Shown piece by piece: positions 54,802-64,000 of a DNA stretch of 64,000 bases (position 1 is its first letter; every line of letters starts with the position of its first letter). The stretch is from the NCBI GenBank assembly GCA_017795025.1, contig CP051243.1:558001-622000 (forward strand), given 5' to 3'. This stretch comes from Flavobacteriales bacterium (GTDB lineage: Bacteria > Bacteroidota > Bacteroidia > Flavobacteriales > Schleiferiaceae). The translations under genes were made by a program, and so were the position numbers. The notes beneath the pieces are model-generated. The model was not told the origin of the DNA. It searched no databases and worked only from the letters and a program-made list of their open reading frames with translations.

Positions 54802-55488
54802 TTACAAAGAATCCTCATCTAAAAGATCAGGGCGCTTAGCTTTGGTGATTTCCAGAGCTTTAGCTTCCCGCCAGGCATCAATTTCGGGGAAGTTTCCTCC
54901 CAGTAGAATTTCGGGGACTTTCCAGCCATTAATTTCGGCCGGACGAGTATAAACGGGCGGGGCCAGTAAATCATCTTGAAAAGAGTCGGAGAGTGCAGAG
55001 GACTCATCACCTAAAACGCCAGGTAATAGTCGGATAACCGCATCGCTCACCACCGCTGCCGCAAGCTCACCACCGCTTAATACATAGCTTCCAATCGAGA
55101 TTTCCCGGGTAATGATATGGTCTCGTATCCTTTGGTCTACGCCCTTGTAATGCCCACAAAGGATTAGAATATTCTCTTTTAAACTCAGCTGATTTGCCGT
55201 TTTTTGATCGAACAGATCGCCGTCGGGCGTCATATAAATAAGCTCATCGTAGGTCCTTTCCTTTTGTAAGTCGCGAATCATATTTAAGATGGGCTCTACC
55301 ATCATCACCATCCCAGCACCACCACCAAACTGGTAATCATCAATTTGATTGTGCTTACCGAGTCCGTAGTCTTTTAAATTATGAAGCTTTACTTCAACCA
55401 GACCTTTGTCTTGAGCGCGTTTTAAAATGGAGTGGCTAAATGCGCTTTCCATTAAATAGGGTTGCGCACTAATGATGTCGATTCGCAT
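54802..55488 (-). CDS. trmD: tRNA (guanine-N1)-methyltransferase TrmD
   Basis: A 228-residue SPOUT enzyme that methylates G37 of tRNA next to the anticodon and prevents frameshifting. The knot region is visible in GGGAGMVMMVEPIL, YMTPDGDLFDQKTA, ILCGHYKGVDQRIRDH and SIGSYVLSGGELAA, all in normal order, and the C-terminal part has PPVYTRPAEINGWKVPEILLGG. It lies 25 bases after msrB, on the same strand, and precedes rplS. All three probably belong to one operon. Confidence 0.97.
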   Translation of the reverse strand: MRIDIISAQPYLMESAFSHSILKRAQDKGLVEVKLHNLKDYGLGKHNQIDDYQFGGGAGMVMMVEPILNMIRDLQKERTYDELIYMTPDGDLFDQKTANQLSLKENILILCGHYKGVDQRIRDHIITREISIGSYVLSGGELAAAVVSDAVIRLLPGVLGDESSALSDSFQDDLLAPPVYTRPAEINGWKVPEILLGGNFPEIDAWREAKALEITKAKRPDLLDEDSL

Positions 55489-55513
55489 GAGGCAAAGCTA
55501 AGGTAGAAACTGC

Positions 55514-56044
55514 TTATTTCGCTTCTTGGCTATTCGAAGAAGTACTCGTGCTATCGGATGCGCTCTCGAAGTCTAGGGCTAATGAATTGATGCAGTAGCG
55601 CATGCCTGTTTCGGTAGGGCCGTCATCGAATAAGTGACCTAGATGTCCGCCGCAATTGGCACAGAGCACCTCGGTACGAACCATGCCGAAGCTACGGTCT
55701 TCTCTTTCAATAATGGCATCATTATCGGCCACCTTATCAAAGCTAGGCCATCCACAATGTGATTCAAATTTGGCATCACTACTAAACAGTACGGCGTTGC
55801 AGGCACCACAGCGGTAGGATCCATCTTCAAAGTGTAGATTATACTCTCCTGTAAAAGGGCGTTCGGTTCCTGCTTCTCGCATGATGCGATAAACATCAGG
55901 CGCTAATTCTGCCTTCCATTCCGAATCTGTTTTTTCAATCTTTGGTTTCATAGTGGCGGTGTCTTTAGGGGTTTCTTGAGCCTGACAGGCTACGCTTAAT
56001 AGTAAAATGCTAAAAATCAATAAGGGGCTTTTCATATCGGTCAT
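55514..56044 (-). CDS. msrB: Peptide methionine-R-sulfoxide reductase, lipoprotein
   Basis: From ATG 56044 the product has 176 residues. A lipobox (LLSVAC) makes it an exported lipoprotein. The MsrB domain spans about 40-158, with zinc ligands in CGAC and CANCGGHLGHLFDDGP, substrate contacts in HCGWPSFDK, and the catalytic cysteine in RYCINSLAL. It should repair oxidised methionine in periplasmic proteins. A start at ATG 56035 is equally possible. It follows the alpha/beta hydrolase gene by 28 bases and precedes trmD. Confidence 0.93.
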   Translation of the reverse strand: MTDMKSPLLIFSILLLSVACQAQETPKDTATMKPKIEKTDSEWKAELAPDVYRIMREAGTERPFTGEYNLHFEDGSYRCGACNAVLFSSDAKFESHCGWPSFDKVADNDAIIEREDRSFGMVRTEVLCANCGGHLGHLFDDGPTETGMRYCINSLALDFESASDSTSTSSNSQEAK

Positions 56045-56072
56045 TTTACATATTGACGTATAGATGGCCTGT

Positions 56073-56924
56073 TTAGTTCTTAAAGAAATCATAAATCGAT
56101 TCCAAAACCCCTTGATCTCGCAGCACCCTGCGATGCCCTAATCCTTCTGTCTCCAAATATTTAGATCCCCGCCATTTCTTGTGCATCAGACGGGCATTTT
56201 CCACACCAACATCTTGATCGTGAAGGTCGTGAACGATCAAGCCTTCGGGGCGAAAGATTTGGCAGAGGTGGTCGGAAGAAGCTTGATCGGTGCTTAATTG
56301 ATAGCGATTCTCAATATATTTTAAGATGTAATCTCTAACCTTATCATCTAAATCGAGCTTCTCGGTAAAATCGCCAACTACACCTTTTATGTTCGCCGGA
56401 GAACCGATGGTCACTAGTTTTTCAAACCAGATATTTCGAGACAGGGCATTAAAGAGGGCCATGCCTCCTAGGCTATGTCCAATCGCCATTTCAAATTCTC
56501 CAAAGCGATGGTAGCTTTCTTCAATCGCATCAACAAAGTCGAGCATATGCGTACGTGATCCCTGCAATTCGCCATGTTGCGGAGCCTCAATACTAAAAAT
56601 GTGAAATCCCTTTTGATGTAAAAAATTCGCGATTTCAAAAAACTGGGAGGCCCTGCCACTCCAACCGTGGATCATTAAAACTTTTGGTCCGTTCGCTCTA
56701 AGTTCGAAAACAAGAAACTCTTGGGCATTTTTACTTAGAAGCTCGTGCTTTTCGGCTTGCTTACGAAAGCCCTGTTCCCGGTTTGGAATGCCAAACGGAA
56801 TAGGTTTAAAGAATAGTCTTAATGCGAACTTACCGGCCCAAAGGCTGCTTATTCGATTTAAATTACGAGCTATAAAGCGTAAGTAAGCTGGAACTTTAAA
56901 GCTTGGGACCGCCTCTGGTGTCAA
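56073..56924 (-). CDS. Alpha/beta hydrolase
   Basis: The protein has an alpha/beta-hydrolase core: VLMIHGWSGRASQFF (oxyanion segment HGW), nucleophile Ser in GHSLGGMALF, and the catalytic His in LETEGLGHRRVL. The start is uncertain. TTG at 56924 gives 283 residues beginning TPEAVPSFKVPAYLRF, a good family-like N-terminus. TTG at 56960 would extend it by 12 residues and overlap the region in front of the divergent kinase. No ATG is available in the frame. Substrate unknown. Confidence 0.82.
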   Translation of the reverse strand: MTPEAVPSFKVPAYLRFIARNLNRISSLWAGKFALRLFFKPIPFGIPNREQGFRKQAEKHELLSKNAQEFLVFELRANGPKVLMIHGWSGRASQFFEIANFLHQKGFHIFSIEAPQHGELQGSRTHMLDFVDAIEESYHRFGEFEMAIGHSLGGMALFNALSRNIWFEKLVTIGSPANIKGVVGDFTEKLDLDDKVRDYILKYIENRYQLSTDQASSDHLCQIFRPEGLIVHDLHDQDVGVENARLMHKKWRGSKYLETEGLGHRRVLRDQGVLESIYDFFKN

Positions 56925-57029
56925 ATGGAGTAGATTTGAACTACAAAAATGCGAAAGCAAGGGGAGTTGCGCAAATTAGGCTCCCAATCAAAACCTAGAT
57001 TATTAGCTTGGTGTAAATTGGAAGGCGAG

Positions 57030-59963
57030 ATGAAATGGAGTAATCACCTTTTACTGGTAGTAATATTTGGAATATCCCTGCAGACTTATGCTCAGGTTTC
57101 TGCGCAACTAAACGCTAATAGTGGCTTGCCCGAAAATACTGGTCAATGCTTACTGCAAGACGCCCAAGGCTATATTTGGATTGGTACGCAAAACGGACTG
57201 GCACGCTATGACGGTCAAAGCTTTAAGGTCTTGAAGGAGGCAGATGGCTTGAGCAGTAATCAGATAGAGAAATTATATTTAATCGACGACCATAAACTTT
57301 TAATAGGCACTCGAAACGGCTTAGATCTTTACGACACTTACACCGAAACGTTATTACATTTTATCCCAGACACTCAACAAAGTTATGAGGCCAACTGGTT
57401 TTGTTCGCTAGGCGCTAAAGGAGATACCATTTATGCGAGTACCTTTTATGGCTTGCACATTTTAACCCAGGACCTCAAGCCATTGTCCTTTTTCCCCAAT
57501 CAGAATCAGTCGGAACGATTATGGACCAGTGTATATAAGGACCCCAATAGCAATGAGCTTTGGTATTTAAGTAATGGTCAGTTGTATTTGGTGCAGAACA
57601 ATTTCTTGAAGCCAGTATTAGACACCGAAAAGCGCGTTTTATCCTTATTAAGCTTAGGGGATAGTTTACTATTAGGCACCGAAGAAAAGTTACTGATTTA
57701 TAATAAGGCGGCCACTGCCCTAAGTCCATGTTCTTGGTGTCCCGAGGACTTATCCTTCATTCTTGATATGAAAAAGGGCGGCCATGAGGAGCTCTGGTTT
57801 GCGACGCGAAATGGTGCTTACAGTTATCAGGATGGAAATTGGCAATGGTACCATAGCAAAGCGACCGGAGAAAATAAGATTAGTCATTCTCTAGTACTCA
57901 GTATTTTAGAGGATCATCAAGGTCAAGTTTGGCTAGGGACCGGTCAGGGTATAAACCTCATCGACCCTCGAAAAAGAAAGTTTCAGCGTTGGAGCGAGCT
58001 CTATAAGGGCCCTGAATATGCTTCCTTTAAAAACATTGAAGTTCTTTTTTACGACCAGAATCACCGGCTTTGGGTAGGGGCCTCGGATGGTTTACAGTGT
58101 TACGAGCGAAATGACCTTGGCCATTGGCAAGCTATACCCTTAGCTCCTCCTTTTAGGGAGCGCTCCTTCAATATTGATTTCATTACCCAAGCTAGCGATG
58201 GCTCGATGTACATTGGTACTTCTGGTGGTGCATTATATAGAGGTAATATGGATTCCTGGGATTTACTGTATGATGGTGATGACCACAAACAATTGAGAGG
58301 AATTTGCTTTGCCCAGGATAAAGGAGCGCTCTGGCTGGGTTATTCGGATGGTTTACTTTATTGGACCGAAGAAAAGGGGATAGTTCCATTAAAGGGTTTA
58401 CCGAAAATACCGGTGGTTCAAATGGAAATCCTGGAGGGAGAATTATGGATTGGCAGCGCCAAAGGTTTATTCCGAATTGATACCAGCAATTTAGCCTGGA
58501 AACAATACCAAGCGGGTCCGAAAGGGTCCATTCCCAATTCATTAGTAACCGACTTTAGCTTCGATGGTAAATCCTACTGGTTTAGCAGCTTTGGGGGCGG
58601 CATTTACCAATATCATCCTGCTAAGAATACATTCAAGGTTATTGGCGAATCGGAAGGTTTGGTTAATGCCAATGTTTGGTCCTTATATTTCGATTCTTTG
58701 GGGCGACTCTGGTCGAGCACCGATGGGGGCATTAGTGTTTATGATACCGCCATTGGTGAGTTTCATAGTTTTAACAGTAGGGACGGACTCAATTTCGACG
58801 ATTTTTCCATGAATGCTCACTGCCAGGATTCAGCCCATTGCTATTATTTTGGCAATCCGGAGGGCATTACGGTCTTTGATCCACTGGCGGTATTTCCGGA
58901 TACTTCAGTTGCTTTACCAAGCTTAAGAGAGGTTTGGGTAGATTACGAAGCCAGTCCCCAGCATTTAAGTCAGGCCTTAAGTACTGGTCGTTTGGAAATG
59001 CGCCCAACTTACACCAGCCTGGATTTATTCTTTAGTGGCTTTAATTTTCGCGATCCTCAGTTGGAATGGGAGTTCAAGCTCGATGATGCGGCCTGGCGGT
59101 CCTTCGAAGGGGGGCGCTTGAGTTTGGGTAGACCAAGCCCAGGGTCCTACAAACTTCAAATTCGCAATAGGAATAAAGATGGCTTTTCGGCTCCAAAACC
59201 CTACCTCATCGAATGGCTGGTGATTCCGGCTTTTTATGAAACTTGGTGGTTTAGAATTGGACTCTTCTTAACCCTTATCCTGCTTAGTGCAGGCCTAATT
59301 TTTATTTACAATCGCCGTCAATTCCTTAAACGCATTCAACAACTGGAAACTGAGCAAAAAGTCCATCAGGAGCGAGAACGAATTTCGCAAGATTTACACG
59401 ATCACGTGGGCGCCCACCTAAGTAGGATAGCCTCCGACTTAGATTTAATGGAGTTAAAATTGAAGAAACAGGTGGTTTGGGAAGAAGGGCTCGATCAACT
59501 TGTGGATACTCGAAACTATACCTCCGAAACCATACGCTTGCTAAGAGATACCATCTGGGCCATCGATAAGGACGATTATAGTATCGAGCAATTTGCTGAA
59601 AAGATTGAGGCATTTTTAGAGCAATACCTAGCCGATTACCTTCCCTGGACTTTTAAAAAAGACCTAAGCTTTAAGCGGAGCTTAAGCTCGCGAGAAGCGC
59701 TTAACTTATTGCGCATCTTACAAGAGGCCACCCAAAATATGTTGAAGTATAGTCAAGCCAACAACTTTCAGGTTAAACTTTATGGAAGGGAAGCCTTAAT
59801 CCTCGAGATTAAGGATGATGGGCTTGGCTTCCAAGACCTGGGATTAGAAACGGAATCTTACGGTTTAAAGAATATGAAAGCTAGAGCGACTGAAATTGGT
59901 GCTGAGTATGAAATCGATTCAACTAATGGCGTGAAAATTAAAGTCCGCTTAAAAGCGCATTAA
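57030..59963 (+). CDS. Two-component sensor kinase with propeller and Y_Y_Y domain
   Basis: The product has 977 residues with a signal peptide (MKWSNHLLLVVIFGISLQTY). Repeated propeller motifs (GYIWIGTQNGLARYDG, QVWLGTGQGINLI, GRLWSSTDGGISVYD) fill about 30-660 and predict a sensor of periplasmic carbohydrate or another ligand. A Y_Y_Y-type domain follows at about 660-735 and one membrane helix at about 745-765. The kinase core of the HisKA_3 type has ERERISQDLHDHVGAHLSRI (His near 790) and a HATPase domain with LEIKDDGLGFQDL. The upstream in-frame start at 56949 would add 27 residues before the signal peptide. Its likely partner is the LuxR regulator at 60775. Confidence 0.9.
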   Translation: MKWSNHLLLVVIFGISLQTYAQVSAQLNANSGLPENTGQCLLQDAQGYIWIGTQNGLARYDGQSFKVLKEADGLSSNQIEKLYLIDDHKLLIGTRNGLDLYDTYTETLLHFIPDTQQSYEANWFCSLGAKGDTIYASTFYGLHILTQDLKPLSFFPNQNQSERLWTSVYKDPNSNELWYLSNGQLYLVQNNFLKPVLDTEKRVLSLLSLGDSLLLGTEEKLLIYNKAATALSPCSWCPEDLSFILDMKKGGHEELWFATRNGAYSYQDGNWQWYHSKATGENKISHSLVLSILEDHQGQVWLGTGQGINLIDPRKRKFQRWSELYKGPEYASFKNIEVLFYDQNHRLWVGASDGLQCYERNDLGHWQAIPLAPPFRERSFNIDFITQASDGSMYIGTSGGALYRGNMDSWDLLYDGDDHKQLRGICFAQDKGALWLGYSDGLLYWTEEKGIVPLKGLPKIPVVQMEILEGELWIGSAKGLFRIDTSNLAWKQYQAGPKGSIPNSLVTDFSFDGKSYWFSSFGGGIYQYHPAKNTFKVIGESEGLVNANVWSLYFDSLGRLWSSTDGGISVYDTAIGEFHSFNSRDGLNFDDFSMNAHCQDSAHCYYFGNPEGITVFDPLAVFPDTSVALPSLREVWVDYEASPQHLSQALSTGRLEMRPTYTSLDLFFSGFNFRDPQLEWEFKLDDAAWRSFEGGRLSLGRPSPGSYKLQIRNRNKDGFSAPKPYLIEWLVIPAFYETWWFRIGLFLTLILLSAGLIFIYNRRQFLKRIQQLETEQKVHQERERISQDLHDHVGAHLSRIASDLDLMELKLKKQVVWEEGLDQLVDTRNYTSETIRLLRDTIWAIDKDDYSIEQFAEKIEAFLEQYLADYLPWTFKKDLSFKRSLSSREALNLLRILQEATQNMLKYSQANNFQVKLYGREALILEIKDDGLGFQDLGLETESYGLKNMKARATEIGAEYEIDSTNGVKIKVRLKAH

Positions 59964-60673
59964 AAAGCCCGGGTATGCCCAAGCGATACTCCGATATAAA
60001 GCTGAAAATAAAGGGCATTTGCGGTATAAGCGATGTCATCTTTAAGGGCCATGAAATCGGTATTGGTGCTCATCGTATTAAAGCCGACTCCACCACCAAC
60101 TAGGAGAAAGCTAAAGGGCGTGATGTGCAAGTCGATATGGCTATCCGTAGCAAAACCATTAAACACTTTGTCGTTCCAAACATTCATCACCGCTACCTTA
60201 GCATACAAGCGCATATAATCGTTTAAACTATAGGTAATTGGAACTTCTGGTCCAAGAAGCCAGGAAAAGCTTTCCACTTTACCCCCTCCGTAATTACTTA
60301 GGCCATAATGAGTGAAATCATTGCGAATACCAAAACCAAATCCCCAGCGATCACCCGATTCGGAAAAGGATCCTAAGGAGAAGGAAACCACGGAGCCATT
60401 AAGTACTTGATAAGATGCGCCTTCAGATTCATAGCTATACTCGCCATATGCAGAGTTAAAGACTTTACCGATGTAGTAAATGTCATCCGAAAACCAATGG
60501 CCTTCTATGGTGTAGTCCATTTTATAGGGATGCTGTAAGTCTACATTTAAATCGGGAATTGAAATAGACTGACTGCCACCCACAGTGCCTAAACTAAAGT
60601 AACCAAAGGTGGGACTTTGTGCGCTTAGGGTTTGGGAAACTAGGATCAGGATTAAAATGGTACTTCGTAACAT
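59960..60673 (-). CDS. Outer-membrane beta-barrel-like protein
   Basis: The 237-residue product has a signal peptide (MLRSTILILILVSQTLSAQ) and alternating aromatic/Gly strands such as GYFSLGTVGGSQSI, YAKVAVMNVWNDKVF and FQLYIGVSLGHTRAF. The last strand ends with an aromatic residue, as in outer-membrane barrels. About ten strands can be guessed. The gene lies on the minus strand between the sensor kinase and the LuxR-type regulator, and its stop overlaps the kinase stop by four bases. I recognise no precise family. Confidence 0.68.
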   Translation of the reverse strand: MLRSTILILILVSQTLSAQSPTFGYFSLGTVGGSQSISIPDLNVDLQHPYKMDYTIEGHWFSDDIYYIGKVFNSAYGEYSYESEGASYQVLNGSVVSFSLGSFSESGDRWGFGFGIRNDFTHYGLSNYGGGKVESFSWLLGPEVPITYSLNDYMRLYAKVAVMNVWNDKVFNGFATDSHIDLHITPFSFLLVGGGVGFNTMSTNTDFMALKDDIAYTANALYFQLYIGVSLGHTRAF

Positions 60674-60774
60674 GTATTCTTTTGGTTCAAAGAAAGCTGC
60701 TTACTTAGGGCTGGACAATCGGGCAAATGCACCAAAATTTCGGAAATTGCTGCATCTTTTAGGAAATTTCGAGC

Positions 60775-61428
60775 ATGACCACAAAACCCATTCGGCTGTC
60801 CTTGGTGGATGATCAAAAGGCAAGTTTAGATCGATTTGCGGCTTTACTATCTTATTTTGAGGAATTTAAGATTATCTGGACCGCTAGCTCGGCAAAAGAG
60901 GCCCTGCGCAAGGCAGAGGATGAGGTTCCAGATGTGTTTTTATTAGACTTGGAAATGCCCAAGCGGGATGGGGTGCAATTATGCCAAGACCTTAGATCTC
61001 GTTCTATCAAAGCTAAGATATTGATGCTTAGTATCTCAGATCGTAATGACCATTTAAAACGCGCCCTTCATGCTGGTGCAGATGGTTATTTATTGAAAGG
61101 GGAGCGCCCCGAAGTTTTATTACGAATGATTAAAGACAGCCTGGAAGGTCGAATGGCTTTTTCGGCAGAAATGGCGCAGCAAAGTTTGGCAATGATGCGA
61201 AGCCCTATGCCTGAGGATTTACAAACACCAGAAGATTATGAGCTTAGCAAAAGAGAGCTGCAAGTGTTGAAGCATCTCGTTTCGGGTGAAACCTATACGG
61301 ATATTGCTCAAAGTTTAATCATTTCACCACTCACCGTAAGAAGTCATATGGAGAACATCTATCGGAAGTTACAAGTGCAGAATAAGACCCAAGCTATAAA
61401 TATTGCCTTGCGCAACCAATGGTTCTAA
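60775..61428 (+). CDS. LuxR/NarL-family response regulator
   Basis: A 217-residue protein with a receiver (acidic pair Asp12-Asp13, phosphoacceptor Asp58 in LLDLEMP, Thr/Ser and Lys108 in YLLKGERP) and a C-terminal NarL-type HTH at about 155-210 (LSKRELQVLKHLVSGETYTDIAQSLIISPLTVRSHMENIYRKL). HisKA_3 kinases normally pair with this class of regulator, so the propeller kinase at 57030 is the obvious partner, although the intervening gene is on the other strand. The kinase at 61507 is the second candidate. Confidence 0.93.
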   Translation: MTTKPIRLSLVDDQKASLDRFAALLSYFEEFKIIWTASSAKEALRKAEDEVPDVFLLDLEMPKRDGVQLCQDLRSRSIKAKILMLSISDRNDHLKRALHAGADGYLLKGERPEVLLRMIKDSLEGRMAFSAEMAQQSLAMMRSPMPEDLQTPEDYELSKRELQVLKHLVSGETYTDIAQSLIISPLTVRSHMENIYRKLQVQNKTQAINIALRNQWF

Positions 61429-61506
61429 ACTTGGGACTAATTATTCAAATTTTTCATCAGTGGACAAATAAGCCTTATTTTCGAAGACTTATTCTGTGAG
61501 CGCAAC

Positions 61507-63237
61507 ATGATTTCCCGTCTCTGTTCCATAACTGTCTTTCTAAAGCTATTTGCCTTTGGCCTTTTGTTCTATGGGCCGTCTCTTGCGGCGCAAGCAGAGC
61601 CTGCAGATGCTTATGCAGATTCCTTAAAGGACGCTCAAGCCTATTATTGGAATAATGATAAAATTGACTCCGGCTTCGCGGCCAACGCTGCTTTAATTCG
61701 GTATTACAAGAAAATTGGGAATGACTATGAATATGTTCGTGAGTCGATAAACCGAGCGGAGGTGCTTCGCGGGATCGGTGGCTATACCGAAGCCATTAAT
61801 ACCATCAGGGAGGTAGAACCTATTTGTAAAACCCTGCCATTATCTACTGTAAGATCAGCTTTTTATAATCGAAAAGGTGCTATACTGCATGAGATGCGCC
61901 AGCATGAGGCCGCGCTGGCAGCCGTTAAGGAATCGCAAAGAATTGACTCTATAAAAGGCTTTAAGTGGCGGATTATCTCCAACCTAATGCTAGAAGGTGC
62001 GCTGTACCGAGATATGAAGGATTTGGAGAAAGCAGAAAAGGTTTTGGTTAAAACCTTTCAAGCCTCAAGGGACTTAGCGGATAGTAGTGAATGGGCCTCT
62101 GCCGCCTATAACTTAACGGTCTTGAATTTTAGATTAGGCGACTATGAACGCTCTATTCGCTATGGTCGTCGCTACATTGATATCAGCCCTTTTAAGGAGC
62201 AGAAGATAACATATGGCGACGTATTTCATTTAGTGTCAAGGGCTTATGAGGAACTGGGGAATATAGATTCGGCTCACTTCTATTTGGATTCGGTTTACGG
62301 TATTAGGATGCGTCATATGCAACGTATTATTGACGATAACTCCAGTAAGTATGAGGTCGTTAATCAATTAGAGAAGGAGCGCTTAGAGAACGATATCCTG
62401 CAAGCTGAACGGGAGCAAAGTCGTTTACAGCTGATTATTTTGGCTTTAGCGGTACTTGTGGCCATCGTTCTCATTTATTTCGCCAACCGACAGCGAAATC
62501 AATATAAACGAGCCAATGCCCAGCAAGAGGAGTATAGTAAAGAACTAGAGAATAGTCTTAATTTCAAGAATAAGCTGATAAGCATTGTAGCACACGATAT
62601 TCGAAATCCTATAGCCTCCCTTAAAGGTCTTATTCACGTTTACAATGAGGGCCTTGTAGAGGAGAAGGATTTAGAACAAATGATGCGCGGTTTGGAGGCT
62701 TCCGTCGGCAATGTGGATTTGCTCCTAGAGAATCTCCTGAACTTTGTACGCAGTCAGAGTGGCGAGCTCGATCCGCACATCGAGCGTTTGAATGTGGCAG
62801 AAGTGGTTCATGTGTCCATCTCCGAAGCACAGGCCCAGCTTCAAGATAAGGGGATTTCGGTTAACCTGGATAAGCTCAATGCCCAAGATACCATCTCCAC
62901 CGATGGAAATTATTTAGCTTTTGTTTTAAGGAATGTGTTGAGCAATGCCATTAAGTTCTCGGAGCCCAATTCTAGTATTGAGATTTCTTGTCATCACGAA
63001 GAGGATTTCGACTGTATTAATATTCAAGACTTTGGCAAGGGTATGAATGCGGAAACCTTAAGGCAAATCCGCGAGAACACCGCCATCCGCAGTAATCTTG
63101 GCACTGGAAATGAAAAAGGCACTGGTTTAGGCATTGGTTTAAGTCAGGAGTTTTTGCATAAAATAAACGGTAAGCTTAAAATTGAGAGTAGCCTAGGAGA
63201 AGGTACCACCGTTAGCATTTGTCTGCCTAAGTCCTAG
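61507..63237 (+). CDS. TPR-containing membrane sensor histidine kinase
   Basis: The 576-residue protein has a signal segment (about 1-28), several TPR-like repeats in the periplasm (about 30-280, for example YTEAINTIREVEPICKTL), one membrane helix at about 308-327 (LQLIILALAVLVAIVLIYFA) and a cytoplasmic kinase: SIVAHDIRNPIASLKGLI (His near 363), NVLSNAIKFS, QDFGKGMN and GTGLGIGLSQ. TPR sensors of this type are widespread in Bacteroidota. The ligand is unknown. It follows the LuxR-type regulator by 78 bases on the same strand, so it may also signal to it. Confidence 0.9.
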   Translation: MISRLCSITVFLKLFAFGLLFYGPSLAAQAEPADAYADSLKDAQAYYWNNDKIDSGFAANAALIRYYKKIGNDYEYVRESINRAEVLRGIGGYTEAINTIREVEPICKTLPLSTVRSAFYNRKGAILHEMRQHEAALAAVKESQRIDSIKGFKWRIISNLMLEGALYRDMKDLEKAEKVLVKTFQASRDLADSSEWASAAYNLTVLNFRLGDYERSIRYGRRYIDISPFKEQKITYGDVFHLVSRAYEELGNIDSAHFYLDSVYGIRMRHMQRIIDDNSSKYEVVNQLEKERLENDILQAEREQSRLQLIILALAVLVAIVLIYFANRQRNQYKRANAQQEEYSKELENSLNFKNKLISIVAHDIRNPIASLKGLIHVYNEGLVEEKDLEQMMRGLEASVGNVDLLLENLLNFVRSQSGELDPHIERLNVAEVVHVSISEAQAQLQDKGISVNLDKLNAQDTISTDGNYLAFVLRNVLSNAIKFSEPNSSIEISCHHEEDFDCINIQDFGKGMNAETLRQIRENTAIRSNLGTGNEKGTGLGIGLSQEFLHKINGKLKIESSLGEGTTVSICLPKS

Positions 63238-63357
63238 TCATTTAGGCCTTCCCTGCAACATAGTTTCAGCTCTTTATTTTGGAACTTAAAGGATGTGCAA
63301 CATAGCTATAAGCCCTTTGTTTGGTAGGCTTCTACTTTAGCCATCAAATCAACAGCT

Positions 63358-64000
63358 ATGCGACTCCTTACATTTCTTTTTTGCCTTTTCAGTATTTGCA
63401 ATGCAAAGGCACAAACCGAAGCCTTTTACACTTCTACCGAAAGACCTTTTGGTTTAAACTTCAGCATAAACTTACCACCCTTGGAGGGAAGGCCCAATCA
63501 GCAATTGGCATTTTGCACCAATCATTCGGCTATCGATACGGTGCGTTATCATTACAATCAAAAAGGTAAACTCGAGTATTACAGTACCCTAGAAGGAGCC
63601 AACTTCGGACTTCAGTTTAAGGAATTTCGGTTGGGGTATGATCCTCTTGGTCGACTAAACTCTTGGGAACATTTGCCAGATGCCACCAATAATGGCATGC
63701 GCTATTCTTGGTCGCTCGATTCCGTTGGAAATATTATAAGCCTCGAAACGTATGAAACGTCAACCCAGGGATCCATTCAAAGGGACCAAGCCTACCGCAT
63801 TGAAAGTAATTCGCAGTATTCGGTTTATCAGGTGAAACATCTATCAAGTAATAGTCGGCGTATCCATCAAATTAAGAAGGATTTCCAGCAATGGGATTCC
63901 TTGGTTTTTATTGATTTTCATCACTCGGGTCGGGTGGATTCCACTTGGGTTTTTGGTCCGCAGAATACTAACCTCACTAAGCTCAATGAGCCCGACTATA
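63358..64000 (+). CDS. Secreted protein with YD-type repeat, cut off by the window end
   Basis: The reading frame starts at ATG 63358, begins with a signal peptide (MRLLTFLFCLFSICNAKA, then Q) and stays open for 214 codons to the window end. The visible part contains YHYNQKGKLEYYSTLEG, YDPLGRLNSWEHLP and SLDSVGNIISLETYE, resembling the YD/Rhs-type strand repeat seen in secreted or surface proteins. The C-terminal part, which could hold a sorting or toxin domain, is outside the window. Confidence 0.75.
   Translation, partial: MRLLTFLFCLFSICNAKAQTEAFYTSTERPFGLNFSINLPPLEGRPNQQLAFCTNHSAIDTVRYHYNQKGKLEYYSTLEGANFGLQFKEFRLGYDPLGRLNSWEHLPDATNNGMRYSWSLDSVGNIISLETYETSTQGSIQRDQAYRIESNSQYSVYQVKHLSSNSRRIHQIKKDFQQWDSLVFIDFHHSGRVDSTWVFGPQNTNLTKLNEPDY

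Overview
The window is one continuous stretch of a Bacteroidota chromosome, most likely a marine member of the Flavobacteriales. The sequence supports this in four ways. There is a T9SS C-terminal sorting domain on a secreted protein. Promoters match the Bacteroidota -7 box TAnnTTTG upstream of arginase, ffh, folD, pyrD, gyrB and lpd. Lipoprotein cysteines are followed by charged residues (C-K-K-D, C-D-K-E). Families common in this phylum are frequent (DUF1361, DUF4199, NamZ/DUF1343, QEGLA/DUF1704, OmpA with TPR and PD40). Gene density is high, neighbouring genes often overlap by 1-26 bases, and TTG starts occur. I saw no rRNA, tRNA, insertion sequence, integrase or CRISPR array. The assignment to an order is inference.

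Layout. 1-3100: the end of a cut-off gene, a T9SS cargo protein, and a secreted-protein gene interrupted by two in-frame TAG codons. 3100-12200: housekeeping genes (arginase-argS, ffh, folD, smpB, pyrD) mixed with small membrane and lipoprotein genes. 12100-19600: a hybrid sensor kinase, a cystathionine beta-synthase operon with a metal-receptor-like protein and a LolE-like permease, the muramidase NamZ, and a glycosyltransferase. 19600-24100: a PLP decarboxylase, two sensor kinases in tandem, and thioredoxin. 24100-30000: a LytTR membrane regulator, a serine hydrolase, a Tat-exported HiPIP, and a three-gene PadR/PspC operon with a promoter and a likely operator. 30000-36400: a tight five-gene minus-strand operon (serine hydrolase, GshB-like ATP-grasp ligase, N-formylglutamate-amidohydrolase/DUF1704 fusion, type II NADH dehydrogenase, NRDE/TANGO2 protein). 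36500-49300: SdpI-like protein, di-haem peroxidase, rhomboid protease, fabI, gyrB, glutamine amidotransferase, ridA, lpd, AraC regulator, aroC and a dicarboxylate symporter. 49300-56900: AsmA-like protein, OmpA/PD40 protein, and the hydrolase-msrB-trmD-rplS cluster. 56900-64000: two sensor kinases, an outer-membrane protein, a LuxR-type regulator, and a gene that runs off the end.

The most interesting candidate is the 32068-35092 pair. A glutathione-synthetase-like ATP-grasp ligase overlaps by 26 bases a protein that joins a formylglutamate-amidohydrolase domain to a DUF1704 metallopeptidase domain. Ligase and peptidase genes coupled this tightly suggest a cycle of adding and removing an amino acid or short peptide on an unknown target. 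It is reminiscent of tubulin tyrosination and detyrosination, where the ligase is also ATP-grasp and one peptidase family carries DUF1704. Other signals worth checking are the double-amber gene, an operator-like dyad over the -33 box of the PadR operon, and a structured element next to a terminator between the AraC gene and aroC.
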